A DNA stretch of 20,171 nt, from assembly GCA_964568585.1 (NCBI GenBank), contig CAZMQI010000036.1, forward strand, positions 1 to 20,171, in the 5' to 3' direction. Below, in pieces: positions 1-7,555 of this stretch. The notes below the pieces were generated by a model. That model worked only from the letters and a program-made list of their open reading frames with translations. It did not search any database and was not told where the DNA came from. The position numbers and the translations under genes are program-made. Every line of letters starts with the position of its first letter. The stretch's first letter is position 1. The stretch comes from RGZA01 sp964568585. GTDB taxonomy: Bacteria > Pseudomonadota > Alphaproteobacteria > UBA9219 > RGZA01.

Positions 1-82
1 TATATAAATTAGGATATTTAGCTAAAAAGCCGTGCAATCTTAAACGGATATTATCGCATAGCGGTGTAAGCTTTCCTTATTC

Positions 83-100
83 ATTGAAGACATATTCAAT
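83..100. promoter_or_regulatory. Short inverted repeat upstream of the FliL-like gene
   Basis: ATTGAA (83-88) and TTCAAT (95-100) form a perfect 6-bp inverted repeat with a 6-base spacer, 18 bases before the chosen start codon. No convincing -35/-10 pair accompanies it. It could be an operator or chance in AT-rich DNA. The rest of 1-82 shows no gene that I can recognise. Confidence 0.25.
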
Positions 101-117
101 TTATATTGCGAGTGTAT

Positions 118-627
118 ATGCGTAAATTTTTCATCGCTCTTTGCATGCTGTTAGCAGCAACATTTTATGTTGCAGAGCCAGCCTATGCTGCTGGTGGTGG
201 CGGCGCCGCTAAAAAAGAAAAGCCCAAAGCCGAAGGCGGTGAACATGGCGGAAAGAAAAAGGGCAAAGAAAAATCCTCTGTCGATATTTCCGATGGCCCA
301 GCCAATTCATATTATTTGAAACTTGATCCGATGATCATGCCTGTGCTTGGCAAAGACAATGTGCAGGAAGTTGTATCGATGATCGTTGCTCTACAAATAT
401 CCGAACAAAAGAACATCGCTGAAGTCAGCCATCTGATTCCAAAAATCAAAGATGCGTATATGAGTGCATTGTATGGCAATTTGAACAAGGCGGCTTATCG
501 CAATGGTCAGTTCCTTGATATTAATAAGCTGAAGAGCAAACTGGTTTTGGTGACGCAAGGATTTGCGGATAAGAAGGTTATTCAAGACGTCCTTATTCAA
601 GGCGTAAGCCAGCGTCGCTTCAACTAA
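118..627 (+). CDS. Secreted or periplasmic protein with FliL-like C-terminal region
   Basis: The protein opens with MRKFFIALCMLLAATFYVAE, a basic n-region and hydrophobic core, with a plausible signal peptidase I site after AYA (about residue 24). A Gly/Lys/Glu-rich linker covers about residues 25-55. The C-terminal part (from about residue 66) has the FliL pattern: YYLKLDPMIMPV, then a strand-like segment, then IPKIKDAYMSALYG, and an ending like FliL's (KLVLVTQGFADKKVIQDVLI). FliL proteins are flagellar-motor-associated inner-membrane proteins, but no flagellar gene is nearby, so a flagellar role is not shown. I chose ATG 118 because it starts the signal peptide; in-frame TTG 106 and GTG 112 only add a few residues. 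A weak GAG sits 5 bases upstream of ATG 118. The function is unassigned; the FliL resemblance is by eye. Confidence 0.65.
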   Translation: MRKFFIALCMLLAATFYVAEPAYAAGGGGAAKKEKPKAEGGEHGGKKKGKEKSSVDISDGPANSYYLKLDPMIMPVLGKDNVQEVVSMIVALQISEQKNIAEVSHLIPKIKDAYMSALYGNLNKAAYRNGQFLDINKLKSKLVLVTQGFADKKVIQDVLIQGVSQRRFN

Positions 628-830
628 TCCGCTTTAAGTAACCTCCCCGAATTTGAGTTTAGACTGCGTCTTTTAGGCCGCATTGGCTCATGCGTACGGC
701 TATTAGGCGTATTCTGGCCACAATTGCCCCTTGACCAAACCCCTCCCTTACGTAGAAACTTGCGACCTCTTAATAGGGCTTTCGTTCGCAAGGCCTGCTT
801 TCCTGTTTTCACAAAGAAAGGGACACTTCC

Positions 831-2936
831 ATGCTTATGGAACAGTCGTTTATTATTATTTTAGCCTGTGTGGCGCTCGCCATATTATACAGTTTAATCA
901 CAGCTAGCAGTATCTTCAAAGCATCCCCTGGCAATGCAAGAATGCAGGAAATTGCCAAAGCCATTCAAGAAGGCGCTGGCGCATATCTCAACCGTCAATA
1001 TACCACCATCGCCATCGTTGGCGTTGTGGTCGCCGTGCTGCTGTTCTTTGCACTTGGTGCAAAAGTATGTATCGGCTTTGTGATTGGCGCGGTGCTTTCC
1101 GGTATTGCTGGCTATATCGGCATGTATGTATCGGTTCGTGCCAATGTTCGTACATCGCAAGCAGCAACGGGTGGTCTTGCACCTGCGCTTAGCATTGCGT
1201 TTAAATCAGGTGCCGTAACGGGTATGCTCGTTGTTGGTCTGGGTCTGTTCGGCGTTGCGGGTTATTACTATTACCTGCTTGCCACCCAAACACCTGACGA
1301 AGGCGTTCGTCCTATCATCGAAGCACTTGTCGCGCTTAGCTTTGGTTCATCGCTTATTTCAATTTTTGCACGCCTTGGCGGCGGTATCTTCACCAAGGGC
1401 GCAGACGTGGGCGCTGACCTTGTGGGCAAGGTGGAAGCAGGAATTCCTGAGGATGATCCACGTAACCCTGCCGTTATTGCAGATAACGTAGGCGACAACG
1501 TTGGCGATTGTGCTGGTATGGCTGCTGACTTGTTCGAAACATATGCCGTGACCATGGTTGCGACCATGTTGCTTGGTGCGATGTTCTTCACCGGCGAAGC
1601 TCAAGGCATTATGATGATGTTCCCATTGTTGATTGGTGCGCTTTGCATCGTTTCATCGGTTGTCGGAACCTTCTTCGTGAAGCTTGGTAAAGACAACAAC
1701 ATTATGGGCGCGTTATATAAGGGCTTTACGGTTTCTGCTGTTCTGTCTGCCGTGCTTATCATTGGTCTGATTTATACTGCGTTCAGCGGTCCAGCTCTTG
1801 CGCTTACCGATGGTCGTACCATCGATATGAAGGACTTGATTGTCTGCGTATTGACAGGTCTTGGCGTGACATGGGCCTTGATTGTTATTACTGAATACTA
1901 CACGGGTACTAATTTCCGCCCGGTACGTTCGGTTGCAGCAGCATCGCAAACCGGCCATGGCACTAACGTTATTCAAGGTCTTGCAGTATCGATGGAATCC
2001 ACTGCATTGCCTGTTATCGTTATTTGTGCGGGCATTCTGATTGCCTACACCTTTGGCGGTCTCTACGGCATTGGTATTGCCGCGACAACCATGCTTGCCC
2101 TTGCAGGGATGGTGGTTGCGCTTGATGCCTATGGTCCGGTGACTGATAACGCTGGTGGTATTGCCGAAATGTCGAACCTTCCAAAAGAAGTTCGTGTGGT
2201 AACCGACGCGCTCGATGCAGTTGGTAACACGACCAAGGCGGTAACCAAAGGCTACGCGATTGGCTCTGCTGGTTTGGCGGCATTGGTATTGTTCGCATCC
2301 TACATTCAGGATTTGAAGCATTACTTCCCCAACACCCCCGTGACCTTCGAACTGCAAAACCCATACGTTGTTGTGGGCTTGCTGATTGGTGGCATGTTGC
2401 CATATCTGTTCGGTGCGATGGGCATGACGGCAGTTGGCCGTGCAGCTGGTGCAGTTGTAGTTGAAGTGCGCCGTCAGTTCCGCGAAATCAAAGGCATCAT
2501 GGAAGGCACAGCTAAGCCAGAATACGGCAAAGCAGTAGACATGCTGACCAAAGCCGCGATTGGCGAAATGATTGTTCCATCATTGCTTCCAGTGTTCGCA
2601 CCGGTTGTATTGTTTGGTGTCATTTACTTCGTGAACGGACTTGCTTCGGCATTCACTGCTCTGGGCGCAATGTTGCTTGGTACCATCGTAACAGGCGTGT
2701 TCGTGGCGATTTCCATGACGTCAGGTGGCGGTGCATGGGATAACGCCAAGAAGTACATCGAAGAAGGTAATTATGGCGGCAAGGGCAGCGATGCCCATAA
2801 AGCGGCTGTAACCGGCGACACCGTTGGCGATCCTTACAAGGATACCGCTGGTCCAGCCGTTAACCCGATGATCAAGATTATCAACATTGTTGCGTTGCTC
2901 TTGCTCGCAATCTTGTCGAAGTTCATTAGCGGCTAA
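831..2936 (+). CDS. hppA: Membrane-bound H+-translocating inorganic pyrophosphatase (K+-independent type)
   Basis: This 701-residue multi-spanning inner-membrane protein couples hydrolysis of cytoplasmic pyrophosphate to proton pumping. The family's catalytic signature is intact: GGGIFTKGADVGADLVGKVE (about 183-202), then PEDDPRNPAVIADNVGDNVG (206-225) and CAGMAADLFETY (227-238). A second Asp-rich substrate/Mg site is GDTVGDPYKDTAGP (662-675). In GNTTKAVTKGYAIGS the residues at the K+-dependence positions are Lys469 and Thr472. Known K+-dependent enzymes have Ala and Gly there, so this copy should be K+-independent, as in Rhodospirillum rubrum. Length is normal for the family. AAAGGGA (817-823) lies 7 bases before ATG 831 and supports that start over ATG 837. 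The 203-base leader (628-830) contains no gene I can support. A strong terminator follows. Confidence 0.97.
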   Translation: MLMEQSFIIILACVALAILYSLITASSIFKASPGNARMQEIAKAIQEGAGAYLNRQYTTIAIVGVVVAVLLFFALGAKVCIGFVIGAVLSGIAGYIGMYVSVRANVRTSQAATGGLAPALSIAFKSGAVTGMLVVGLGLFGVAGYYYYLLATQTPDEGVRPIIEALVALSFGSSLISIFARLGGGIFTKGADVGADLVGKVEAGIPEDDPRNPAVIADNVGDNVGDCAGMAADLFETYAVTMVATMLLGAMFFTGEAQGIMMMFPLLIGALCIVSSVVGTFFVKLGKDNNIMGALYKGFTVSAVLSAVLIIGLIYTAFSGPALALTDGRTIDMKDLIVCVLTGLGVTWALIVITEYYTGTNFRPVRSVAAASQTGHGTNVIQGLAVSMESTALPVIVICAGILIAYTFGGLYGIGIAATTMLALAGMVVALDAYGPVTDNAGGIAEMSNLPKEVRVVTDALDAVGNTTKAVTKGYAIGSAGLAALVLFASYIQDLKHYFPNTPVTFELQNPYVVVGLLIGGMLPYLFGAMGMTAVGRAAGAVVVEVRRQFREIKGIMEGTAKPEYGKAVDMLTKAAIGEMIVPSLLPVFAPVVLFGVIYFVNGLASAFTALGAMLLGTIVTGVFVAISMTSGGGAWDNAKKYIEEGNYGGKGSDAHKAAVTGDTVGDPYKDTAGPAVNPMIKIINIVALLLLAILSKFISG

Positions 2937-2955
2937 TCGCTGTTAATTAAGTATC

Positions 2956-2998
2956 AAAAAAACCCCTTATTCAGAAATGGATAAGGGGTTTTCTTTTT
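2956..2998 (+). terminator. Rho-independent terminator of hppA
   Basis: AAAACCCCTTAT (2959-2970) and ATAAGGGGTTTT (2981-2992) form a perfect 12-bp stem with a 10-base loop. A T-rich tract (TTTTCTTTTT) follows on the plus strand. It lies 20 bases after the hppA stop and immediately before the next gene, so it should insulate hppA transcripts. This is the clearest intrinsic terminator in the window. Confidence 0.92.
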
Positions 2999-3012
2999 GC
3001 TAGGCTGGGTGC

Positions 3013-3768
3013 ATGACAGAAAGCACCAAAACAGCCTGCCTGGTTATCATCGGCAATGAAATCCTGACTGGACGCACCCAAGACGTGAACCTTGCCTATA
3101 TTGGCAAGAAGCTTTTGCAAAAAGGCATCAAGCTGATGCATGCGCGGGTCATCTGCGACATCGAATCCGACATCGTCAGCACCCTCAACGATGTTCGCAA
3201 GAAATACGATTACGTATTCACAACCGGCGGCATTGGCCCCACGCATGACGACATCACTGCCGATTGTGTTGCTAAAGCTTTTGGCGTAGGTATCGATGTG
3301 AATGAAGAAGCGCGCCAGATATTGATCAAGCATTACAAAGGCGCAGAGCATTTGAATGAAGGCCGCATGCGTATGACGCGCATCCCGTTTGGTGCGACGC
3401 TTATTGCTAATCCCGTCAGTTCTGCTCCAGGCTTCAAGCTGGAGAATGTCCATGTGATGGCAGGGGTGCCAAGTGTCATGCAAGGCATGCTGGATGGTAT
3501 TGTTACGAAACTGCAGGGTGGGCCGCCGATTATCAGCCGCACGGTGTCGTCGTTGGTTCCGGAAAGTATCATTGCCAAGGAGCTTGGCGAAATCGCCGTG
3601 AAATATCCGAATTTAGATATCGGGTCATACCCGTATTTCCGCCCGGGCGGCTTTGGTCTCAGTCTTGTTATAAGGGGGACGGACGAAGCTGAGATTTCCG
3701 ACGCGACGCAGGATCTGTGTCTTCTATTAAAGCGCCACGGGGGCGAGCCGACTGTTCATCAGGAATAA
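3013..3768 (+). CDS. CinA-type molybdopterin-binding (MoCF) domain protein, stand-alone
   Basis: The 251-residue protein starts TACLVIIGNEILTGRTQDVN (residues 7-26) and carries TTGGIGPTHDDIT (70-82). These are the hallmark segments of the MoaB/MogA/CinA-N fold. Full CinA (about 410 residues) has a C-terminal nicotinamide-nucleotide amidase domain, which is absent here, so cinA would be misleading as a name. Alphaproteobacteria commonly have this single-domain form. Some CinA-N/COG1058 domains hydrolyse ADP-ribose or related nucleotides, so pyridine-nucleotide housekeeping is possible, but that is an inference. Upstream is only a weak TAGG (3001-3004). Its last 101 bases overlap the convergent small membrane-protein ORF on the minus strand. 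Confidence 0.85.
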   Translation: MTESTKTACLVIIGNEILTGRTQDVNLAYIGKKLLQKGIKLMHARVICDIESDIVSTLNDVRKKYDYVFTTGGIGPTHDDITADCVAKAFGVGIDVNEEARQILIKHYKGAEHLNEGRMRMTRIPFGATLIANPVSSAPGFKLENVHVMAGVPSVMQGMLDGIVTKLQGGPPIISRTVSSLVPESIIAKELGEIAVKYPNLDIGSYPYFRPGGFGLSLVIRGTDEAEISDATQDLCLLLKRHGGEPTVHQE

Positions 3769-3937
3769 ATGTGCCCTTAATTGTTTTGGTGATTAAGAAG
3801 AACATCAGCATGATGATGGTCCAATACAGCACGTGCTTATAGATGCGTTTATTGCCTTCGCGCCAATTCATGATGGCGTAGGGGAGCATCATAAAACAAA
3901 TGCACAATATCGAAAAGAAGACGGCTTTTTCATCCAT
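3668..3937 (-). CDS. Small two-helix membrane protein (hypothetical)
   Basis: This 89-residue ORF begins MDEKAVFFSILCICFMMLPY. Hydrophobic helix 1 spans about residues 5-23, followed by a basic loop (NWREGNKRIYKH) and helix 2 (about 37-55, VLYWTIIMLMFFLITKTI). The tail is polar and rich in Arg and Pro. Two well-formed helices joined by a positive loop are unlikely by chance, which is my main reason for calling it a gene. It starts 51 bases downstream of the gltA stop on the same strand, so it may be read through from gltA. The C-terminal third lies antisense to the end of the CinA-type gene, so that part is the least certain. No strong ribosome-binding site is seen, and a 7-bp hairpin abuts the start codon. 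The function is unknown. Confidence 0.55.
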   Translation of the reverse strand: MDEKAVFFSILCICFMMLPYAIMNWREGNKRIYKHVLYWTIIMLMFFLITKTIKGTFIPDEQSARPRGALIEDTDPASRRKSQLRPSPL

Positions 3938-3958
3938 GCCGCATTATCTTTTGCGGCA
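3937..3958 (-). promoter_or_regulatory. Hairpin between gltA and the small membrane ORF
   Basis: Read on the minus strand, TGCCGCA (3958-3952) pairs perfectly with TGCGGCA (3943-3937) across an 8-base loop. The last base of the stem is the A of the small ORF's ATG. No T-run follows, so it is not a standard intrinsic terminator. It could modulate translation of the small ORF or stabilise the 3' end of the gltA message. Confidence 0.4.
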
Positions 3959-3988
3959 GGAAAACTAGCAACGCCTTATTCATTGGCC

Positions 3989-5326
3989 TTATTTGCGCGA
4001 TGTAAGGGGTACGAATGAACGCTGTGGTGCCCCCGTATACAGCTGACGTGGGCGGCCAATCTTTTGGGTTGGGTCGCTGAGCATTTCCGCCCAATGTGCA
4101 ACCCAGCCCGTGGTGCGCGCCAATGCGAATAATGGCGTGAACATCTTGGTCGGGAAGCCCATCGCACGAAGGATGATGCCTGAATAGAAATCGACATTGG
4201 GGTACAATTTGCGTGTGACGAAGTAATCATCCTGCAACGCAATCTTTTCAAGCTCCATGGCGATATCCAGCAACGGGTCTTTAACGCCCAAATCGCCCAG
4301 TACTTCATGGCAGGTTTGGCGCATGATGGTGGCACGCGGGTCGAAGTTCTTGTAAACGCGGTGACCAAAGCCCATCAAACGGAAATTGTCGTTCTTGTCT
4401 TTTGCTCTGGCGATGCAGTTGGGGATGTTGGCGACGCTACCGATTTCTGCAAGCATGGTCAGCACCGCTTCGTTTGCGCCGCCATGGGCTGCACCCCAAA
4501 GGGATGCAATACCCGATGCAATACATGCGAATGGATTAGCGCCCGATGAACCCGCAAGCCGCACGGTTGAGGTCGACGCATTTTGTTCGTGATCAGCATG
4601 CAGGATGAAAATCTTATCCATCGCCTTGGCCAGAACGGGATTCATTTTGTAAGGTTCCGCTGGAACCGAGAACGTCATGTTGAGGAAGTTTTCGGTATAG
4701 GTCAGATCGTTGCGTGGATATACGAATGGCTGGCCAATCGAGTATTTATAGGCCATGGCGGCAATCGTCGGCATTTTGGCAATCAAGCGGTGCATTGATA
4801 TTTCGCGCTGCACAGGGTCGGTGATATCCAAGCTGTCGTGATAGAATGCGGAAAGCGCACCAACAACACCCGTCATAACGGCCATTGGATGCGCGTCACG
4901 GCGGAAGCCCGAATAGAATTTCATCAGTTGTTCATGCACCATCGTGTGGTAGGTGATGTGTTTAATGAACTCGCTTTTTTGCGGCGGCGTTGGCAATTCG
5001 CCATGTTGCAGCAAGAATGCCACTTCCATGAAATCACTTTTGGTTGCCAAATCGTCAATCGCATAACCGCGATGCAGCAAAATTCCTTTTTCACCGTCGA
5101 TGAAGGTGATTTTTGACTCGCAGCTTCCGGTTGAGGTGAAGCCTGGATCGAATGTAAAATGGCCGGTATCGGAATAGAGCTTGCTGATGTCGATGACCTT
5201 TGGTCCAACTGACCCGTGCAACACATTCAGCTTGTAGCTTTTGCCTGTTGAATCATCTGTGAGTGTCACCGTTTCACCCGATGGTTTTGTTGGTACAAAG
5301 GCGGGTGTTGGGGGCAGATTTGACAT
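3989..5326 (-). CDS. gltA: Citrate synthase (type II, hexameric type)
   Basis: This enzyme condenses acetyl-CoA with oxaloacetate to citrate at the entry of the TCA cycle in the cytoplasm. The 445-residue length and the N-terminal beta domain (about 20-60, DSTGKSYKLNVLHGSVGP) match the Gram-negative type II form, in which NADH often inhibits allosterically. Catalytic residues are present: His281 in GAAHGGANEA, His322 in GFGHRVYKNFDPRA and Asp379 in YPNVDFYSG. The conserved HADHEQNASTSTVR segment begins at His243. The C terminus IGRPRQLYTG is typical. It starts at ATG 5326, divergent from the ferredoxin reductase, with a CtrA-like site about 60 bases upstream of the start codon. A small membrane-protein ORF follows 51 bases downstream. 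Confidence 0.97.
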   Translation of the reverse strand: MSNLPPTPAFVPTKPSGETVTLTDDSTGKSYKLNVLHGSVGPKVIDISKLYSDTGHFTFDPGFTSTGSCESKITFIDGEKGILLHRGYAIDDLATKSDFMEVAFLLQHGELPTPPQKSEFIKHITYHTMVHEQLMKFYSGFRRDAHPMAVMTGVVGALSAFYHDSLDITDPVQREISMHRLIAKMPTIAAMAYKYSIGQPFVYPRNDLTYTENFLNMTFSVPAEPYKMNPVLAKAMDKIFILHADHEQNASTSTVRLAGSSGANPFACIASGIASLWGAAHGGANEAVLTMLAEIGSVANIPNCIARAKDKNDNFRLMGFGHRVYKNFDPRATIMRQTCHEVLGDLGVKDPLLDIAMELEKIALQDDYFVTRKLYPNVDFYSGIILRAMGFPTKMFTPLFALARTTGWVAHWAEMLSDPTQKIGRPRQLYTGAPQRSFVPLTSRK

Positions 5327-5383
5327 GTGGGTAAGCTCCGAGAACAGGGGAAGATTCTATAATCAAACCATAGGGAAATATGG

Positions 5384-5398
5384 TTAACGGCGTGTTAA
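5384..5398. promoter_or_regulatory. CtrA-like binding site (TTAA-N7-TTAA) in the gltA/FNR divergent region
   Basis: The sequence TTAACGGCGTGTTAA matches the full CtrA consensus TTAA-N7-TTAA and is followed by CC. It lies inside a wider palindrome, GGTTAAC (5382-5388) and GTTAACC (5394-5400). Read towards gltA, TTAACC ending at 5382 could serve as a -35, with GATTAT 17 bases further on as a weak -10; overlap with a -35 is a usual arrangement for CtrA-controlled promoters. The motif match is exact. Binding and target gene (gltA, FNR or both) are inferred. Confidence 0.45.
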
Positions 5399-5516
5399 CC
5401 GTTGGAATACCTAGGCTGAAATTAGGGCTGCCACATCAAACTTGCAAGGCTGGGCTTATTGTTCTAATTAAGCCCCTAAATCCCGTATAAAAAATCGCAT
5501 TAGAAACGTGTTCAAT

Positions 5517-6566
5517 ATGACTGAAACTGCTCAACAAACTGACGTTGTTATCATTGGCGCAGGCCCTACGGGTCTCTTTGCCGTGTTCGAACTTGGCCTC
5601 AATGATATGAAGTGCCATCTCATCGATATTCTGGATCGTCCGGGCGGGCAATGTGCAGAGCTCTATCCTGAAAAGCCGATTTATGACATTCCAGCCATTC
5701 CGGTGTGCACAGGTCAGGAATTGACCGACCGTTTGATGGAGCAAATCAAACCATTCAATCCTGTTTTCCATCTGTCACAAATGGCAGAAAAAATTGAAAA
5801 GTTGGATGATGGTTCATGGAATGTGACGACTGACCGCGGCACCGTGATTAACTGCAAAGTCGTTGTTGTAGCAGCAGGCGGCGGAAGCTTCGTTCCCAAA
5901 AAACCGCCTATCAAAGGCATCGAGGAATATGAAGGCATTTCATTATTCTATGCTGTCAAGAAAATGGACCATTTCCGTGGTAAGAGTGTTGTGATTGCTG
6001 GCGGAGGCGATAGCGCGCTTGATTGGGTTGTGAATTTGCAGCCAATCGTCAAGCAATTAACGCTTATCCATCGCCGTGATGATTTCAGAGCAGCGCCAGA
6101 TACCGTTGCAAAGATGCGCGCACTGGTTGCTGAAAACAAAATGACGCTGAAAATCGCGCAGATTACCAGCCTTAAAGGGCAGGGCAGTCAGATTGACGCG
6201 CTGAAGTTAAAAGATGAGACAGGCGAATACGAATACCCATGCGATACCTTATTGGCATTCTATGGGCTGACGATGAAGCTTGGTCCGGTTGCGACCTTCG
6301 GTATGGAATTCCAGAACGAAGTCATCCCCGTGAACACCGCAACATTCGAGACCAGCGTGCCAGGCGTATTCGCGATTGGCGATATCAATACCTATCCCGG
6401 CAAGATGAAACTGATCTTATCCGGATTCCATGAAGCGGCATTGATGTCGAAGAAGGCATTCGAATACGTTCACCCTGGCCGTAAATACCGTTTCCAATAC
6501 ACAACCTCCAGCTCGGATTTGCAAAACAAACTGGGCGTCGACGAAAAGCAGGAACAAGCAGCATGA
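5517..6566 (+). CDS. Ferredoxin--NADP+ reductase, type II (thioredoxin-reductase-like)
   Basis: This flavoprotein exchanges electrons between NADPH and ferredoxin. It has an FAD-binding Rossmann motif VVIIGAGPTG (10-19), RPGGQCAELYPEKPIYDIPA (41-60), an NADPH motif VVIAGGGDSALDW (158-170) with HRRDDFRA (185-192), and the C-terminal FAD segment GVFAIGDINTYPGKMKLI (283-300). The redox-active CxxC of true thioredoxin reductases is absent. That combination, and the length of about 350, identify the type II FNR family (YumC-like). ATG 5517 is preferred because MTETAQQTDVVIIG is a natural N terminus; GTG 5508 would add three residues. No strong ribosome-binding site is visible for either. Its stop overlaps the ferredoxin start by 4 bases (ATGA), so the two are translationally coupled and the ferredoxin is the probable partner. 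Confidence 0.93.
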   Translation: MTETAQQTDVVIIGAGPTGLFAVFELGLNDMKCHLIDILDRPGGQCAELYPEKPIYDIPAIPVCTGQELTDRLMEQIKPFNPVFHLSQMAEKIEKLDDGSWNVTTDRGTVINCKVVVVAAGGGSFVPKKPPIKGIEEYEGISLFYAVKKMDHFRGKSVVIAGGGDSALDWVVNLQPIVKQLTLIHRRDDFRAAPDTVAKMRALVAENKMTLKIAQITSLKGQGSQIDALKLKDETGEYEYPCDTLLAFYGLTMKLGPVATFGMEFQNEVIPVNTATFETSVPGVFAIGDINTYPGKMKLILSGFHEAALMSKKAFEYVHPGRKYRFQYTTSSSDLQNKLGVDEKQEQAA

Positions 6567-6877
6567 AAATTTTTGTAACCGATAAAGACGGTAAAGAACA
6601 CGAACTAGACGCCGTAACCGATTGGAGCGTTATGGAAGTCATCCGTGATAGCGGCCTTGAAATGCTGGCCCAATGCGGCGGCTCATGCGCTTGCGCGACA
6701 TGCCACGTCTATGTCGATGATGCATGGCTTGAACGCATCCCCGAGCCAACCGAAGAAGAAATCGGCATGCTCGATGGCGCATTCAATGTGAATGATCAAT
6801 CGCGTTTATCATGCCAATTGTTCTGCACTGAAAAGACCAATGGCTTGAAGGTCAAAATCGCGCCAGGTTCGTACTAA
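6563..6877 (+). CDS. [2Fe-2S] ferredoxin, adrenodoxin type
   Basis: The 104-residue protein carries QCGGSCACATCHVYV (37-51), giving the C-x5-C-x2-C ligand spacing (Cys38, Cys44, Cys47) of adrenodoxin/putidaredoxin-type ferredoxins. The fourth ligand is Cys84 in SRLSCQLFC. The helix with EPTEEEIGMLDGA and the ending LKVKIAPGSY are also typical. Its start overlaps the FNR stop by 4 bases, so electrons probably flow NADPH to FNR to this ferredoxin. Possible acceptors include a P450, Fe-S assembly or a Rieske-type oxygenase; none is encoded here. Extra cysteines (42 and 88) are not expected ligands. The gene ends one base before the stop of the convergent GST gene. Confidence 0.94.
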   Translation: MKIFVTDKDGKEHELDAVTDWSVMEVIRDSGLEMLAQCGGSCACATCHVYVDDAWLERIPEPTEEEIGMLDGAFNVNDQSRLSCQLFCTEKTNGLKVKIAPGSY

Positions 6878-6878
6878 A

Positions 6879-7505
6879 TTACGACGCCATTTTGTATTCA
6901 ACTTGTTCCGTTGCCAACGCCTTTTGATAGGCAGGGCGTGCAATTACACGTGCGAATAATGCGCGTGTCTTTGGGCCCATGTTGATTTGTGCTGGAATTT
7001 TGTCGCTCCAGTTTGCAATCACCGTGAGCAGAATATCGCCGATAGTGCATTCTTCACCGCAAAGGTAGAGCTGGTTTTGCAATTGTGCTTCCACGTCTTG
7101 CCATAAACGGTTCACCCATTCGGCGGCCTTTTTAAGAAAAACTTCTTTGCCTGCATCTTCACTCCGCATCAACCAGAAGCAACGGCTGTATGCTGGGTGC
7201 AAAGTCGAGTTACAGAACATCAGCCACTGCAAAGCCTGTGCGCGTGCCCAACCCTCATGTGGGAGTAAATGACTGGAATGCTTATCTGCAAGATAGGTAA
7301 GGATTGCGCCGCCTTCGAGCATCGCTTTGCCGTCTTCCTCTAATGCGGGGACTTGGCCGCGGGGATTTATTTTTAGAAATGCTTCGCTTTTGTTTTTGCC
7401 TTGGCTGATAGCAGTGTTTTCGAGTTGAAAATCTGCGCCGATTTCGTTTAGCAGCACATGGATAGCCATGGAGCAACTGCCAGGAGAATAATAGAGCTTA
7501 TACAT
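6879..7505 (-). CDS. Glutathione S-transferase (beta-class-like)
   Basis: The 208-residue protein has an N-terminal thioredoxin-like domain starting KLYYSPGSCSMAIHVLL. Cys11 aligns with the catalytic Cys10 of bacterial beta-class GSTs, whose N terminus is LYYSPGACSLAPH. The cis-Pro segment NPRGQVPALEEDG and EGGAILTYLAD supply the glutathione-binding elements. An all-helical C-terminal domain follows, with the N-capping box-like TIGDILLTVIANW. Such enzymes detoxify electrophiles or reduce mixed disulfides in the cytoplasm; the substrate cannot be told. It lies 50 bases downstream of lptD on the same strand and converges tightly with the ferredoxin gene. Confidence 0.9.
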   Translation of the reverse strand: MYKLYYSPGSCSMAIHVLLNEIGADFQLENTAISQGKNKSEAFLKINPRGQVPALEEDGKAMLEGGAILTYLADKHSSHLLPHEGWARAQALQWLMFCNSTLHPAYSRCFWLMRSEDAGKEVFLKKAAEWVNRLWQDVEAQLQNQLYLCGEECTIGDILLTVIANWSDKIPAQINMGPKTRALFARVIARPAYQKALATEQVEYKMAS

Positions 7506-7555
7506 GGGGTGTCTCCGAGTTAGGGTATAGGAATGTAGGATATAGTTTGCTGGTC

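Noticed and set aside
731..736. TTGACC as the -35 of an hppA promoter
   Set aside because: The sequence 17 bases downstream (AGAAAC) is not -10-like, and TAATAG at 771 is too far away.
624..812. 62-codon minus-strand ORF in the hppA leader
   Set aside because: Basic low-complexity sequence, no ribosome-binding site, antisense to the leader; no protein-like pattern.
1713..2357. 214-codon minus-strand ORF inside hppA
   Set aside because: Antisense to conserved hppA coding sequence; its His/Asn/Cys-rich composition is typical of a shadow frame.
3013..3768. Calling this full-length CinA
   Set aside because: The C-terminal nicotinamide-nucleotide amidase domain is absent; only the MoCF-type domain is present.
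5358..5363. TATAAT in the gltA/FNR gap as a plus-strand promoter for the reductase
   Set aside because: No acceptable -35 at the right spacing (GCTCCG there); kept only as AT-rich context.
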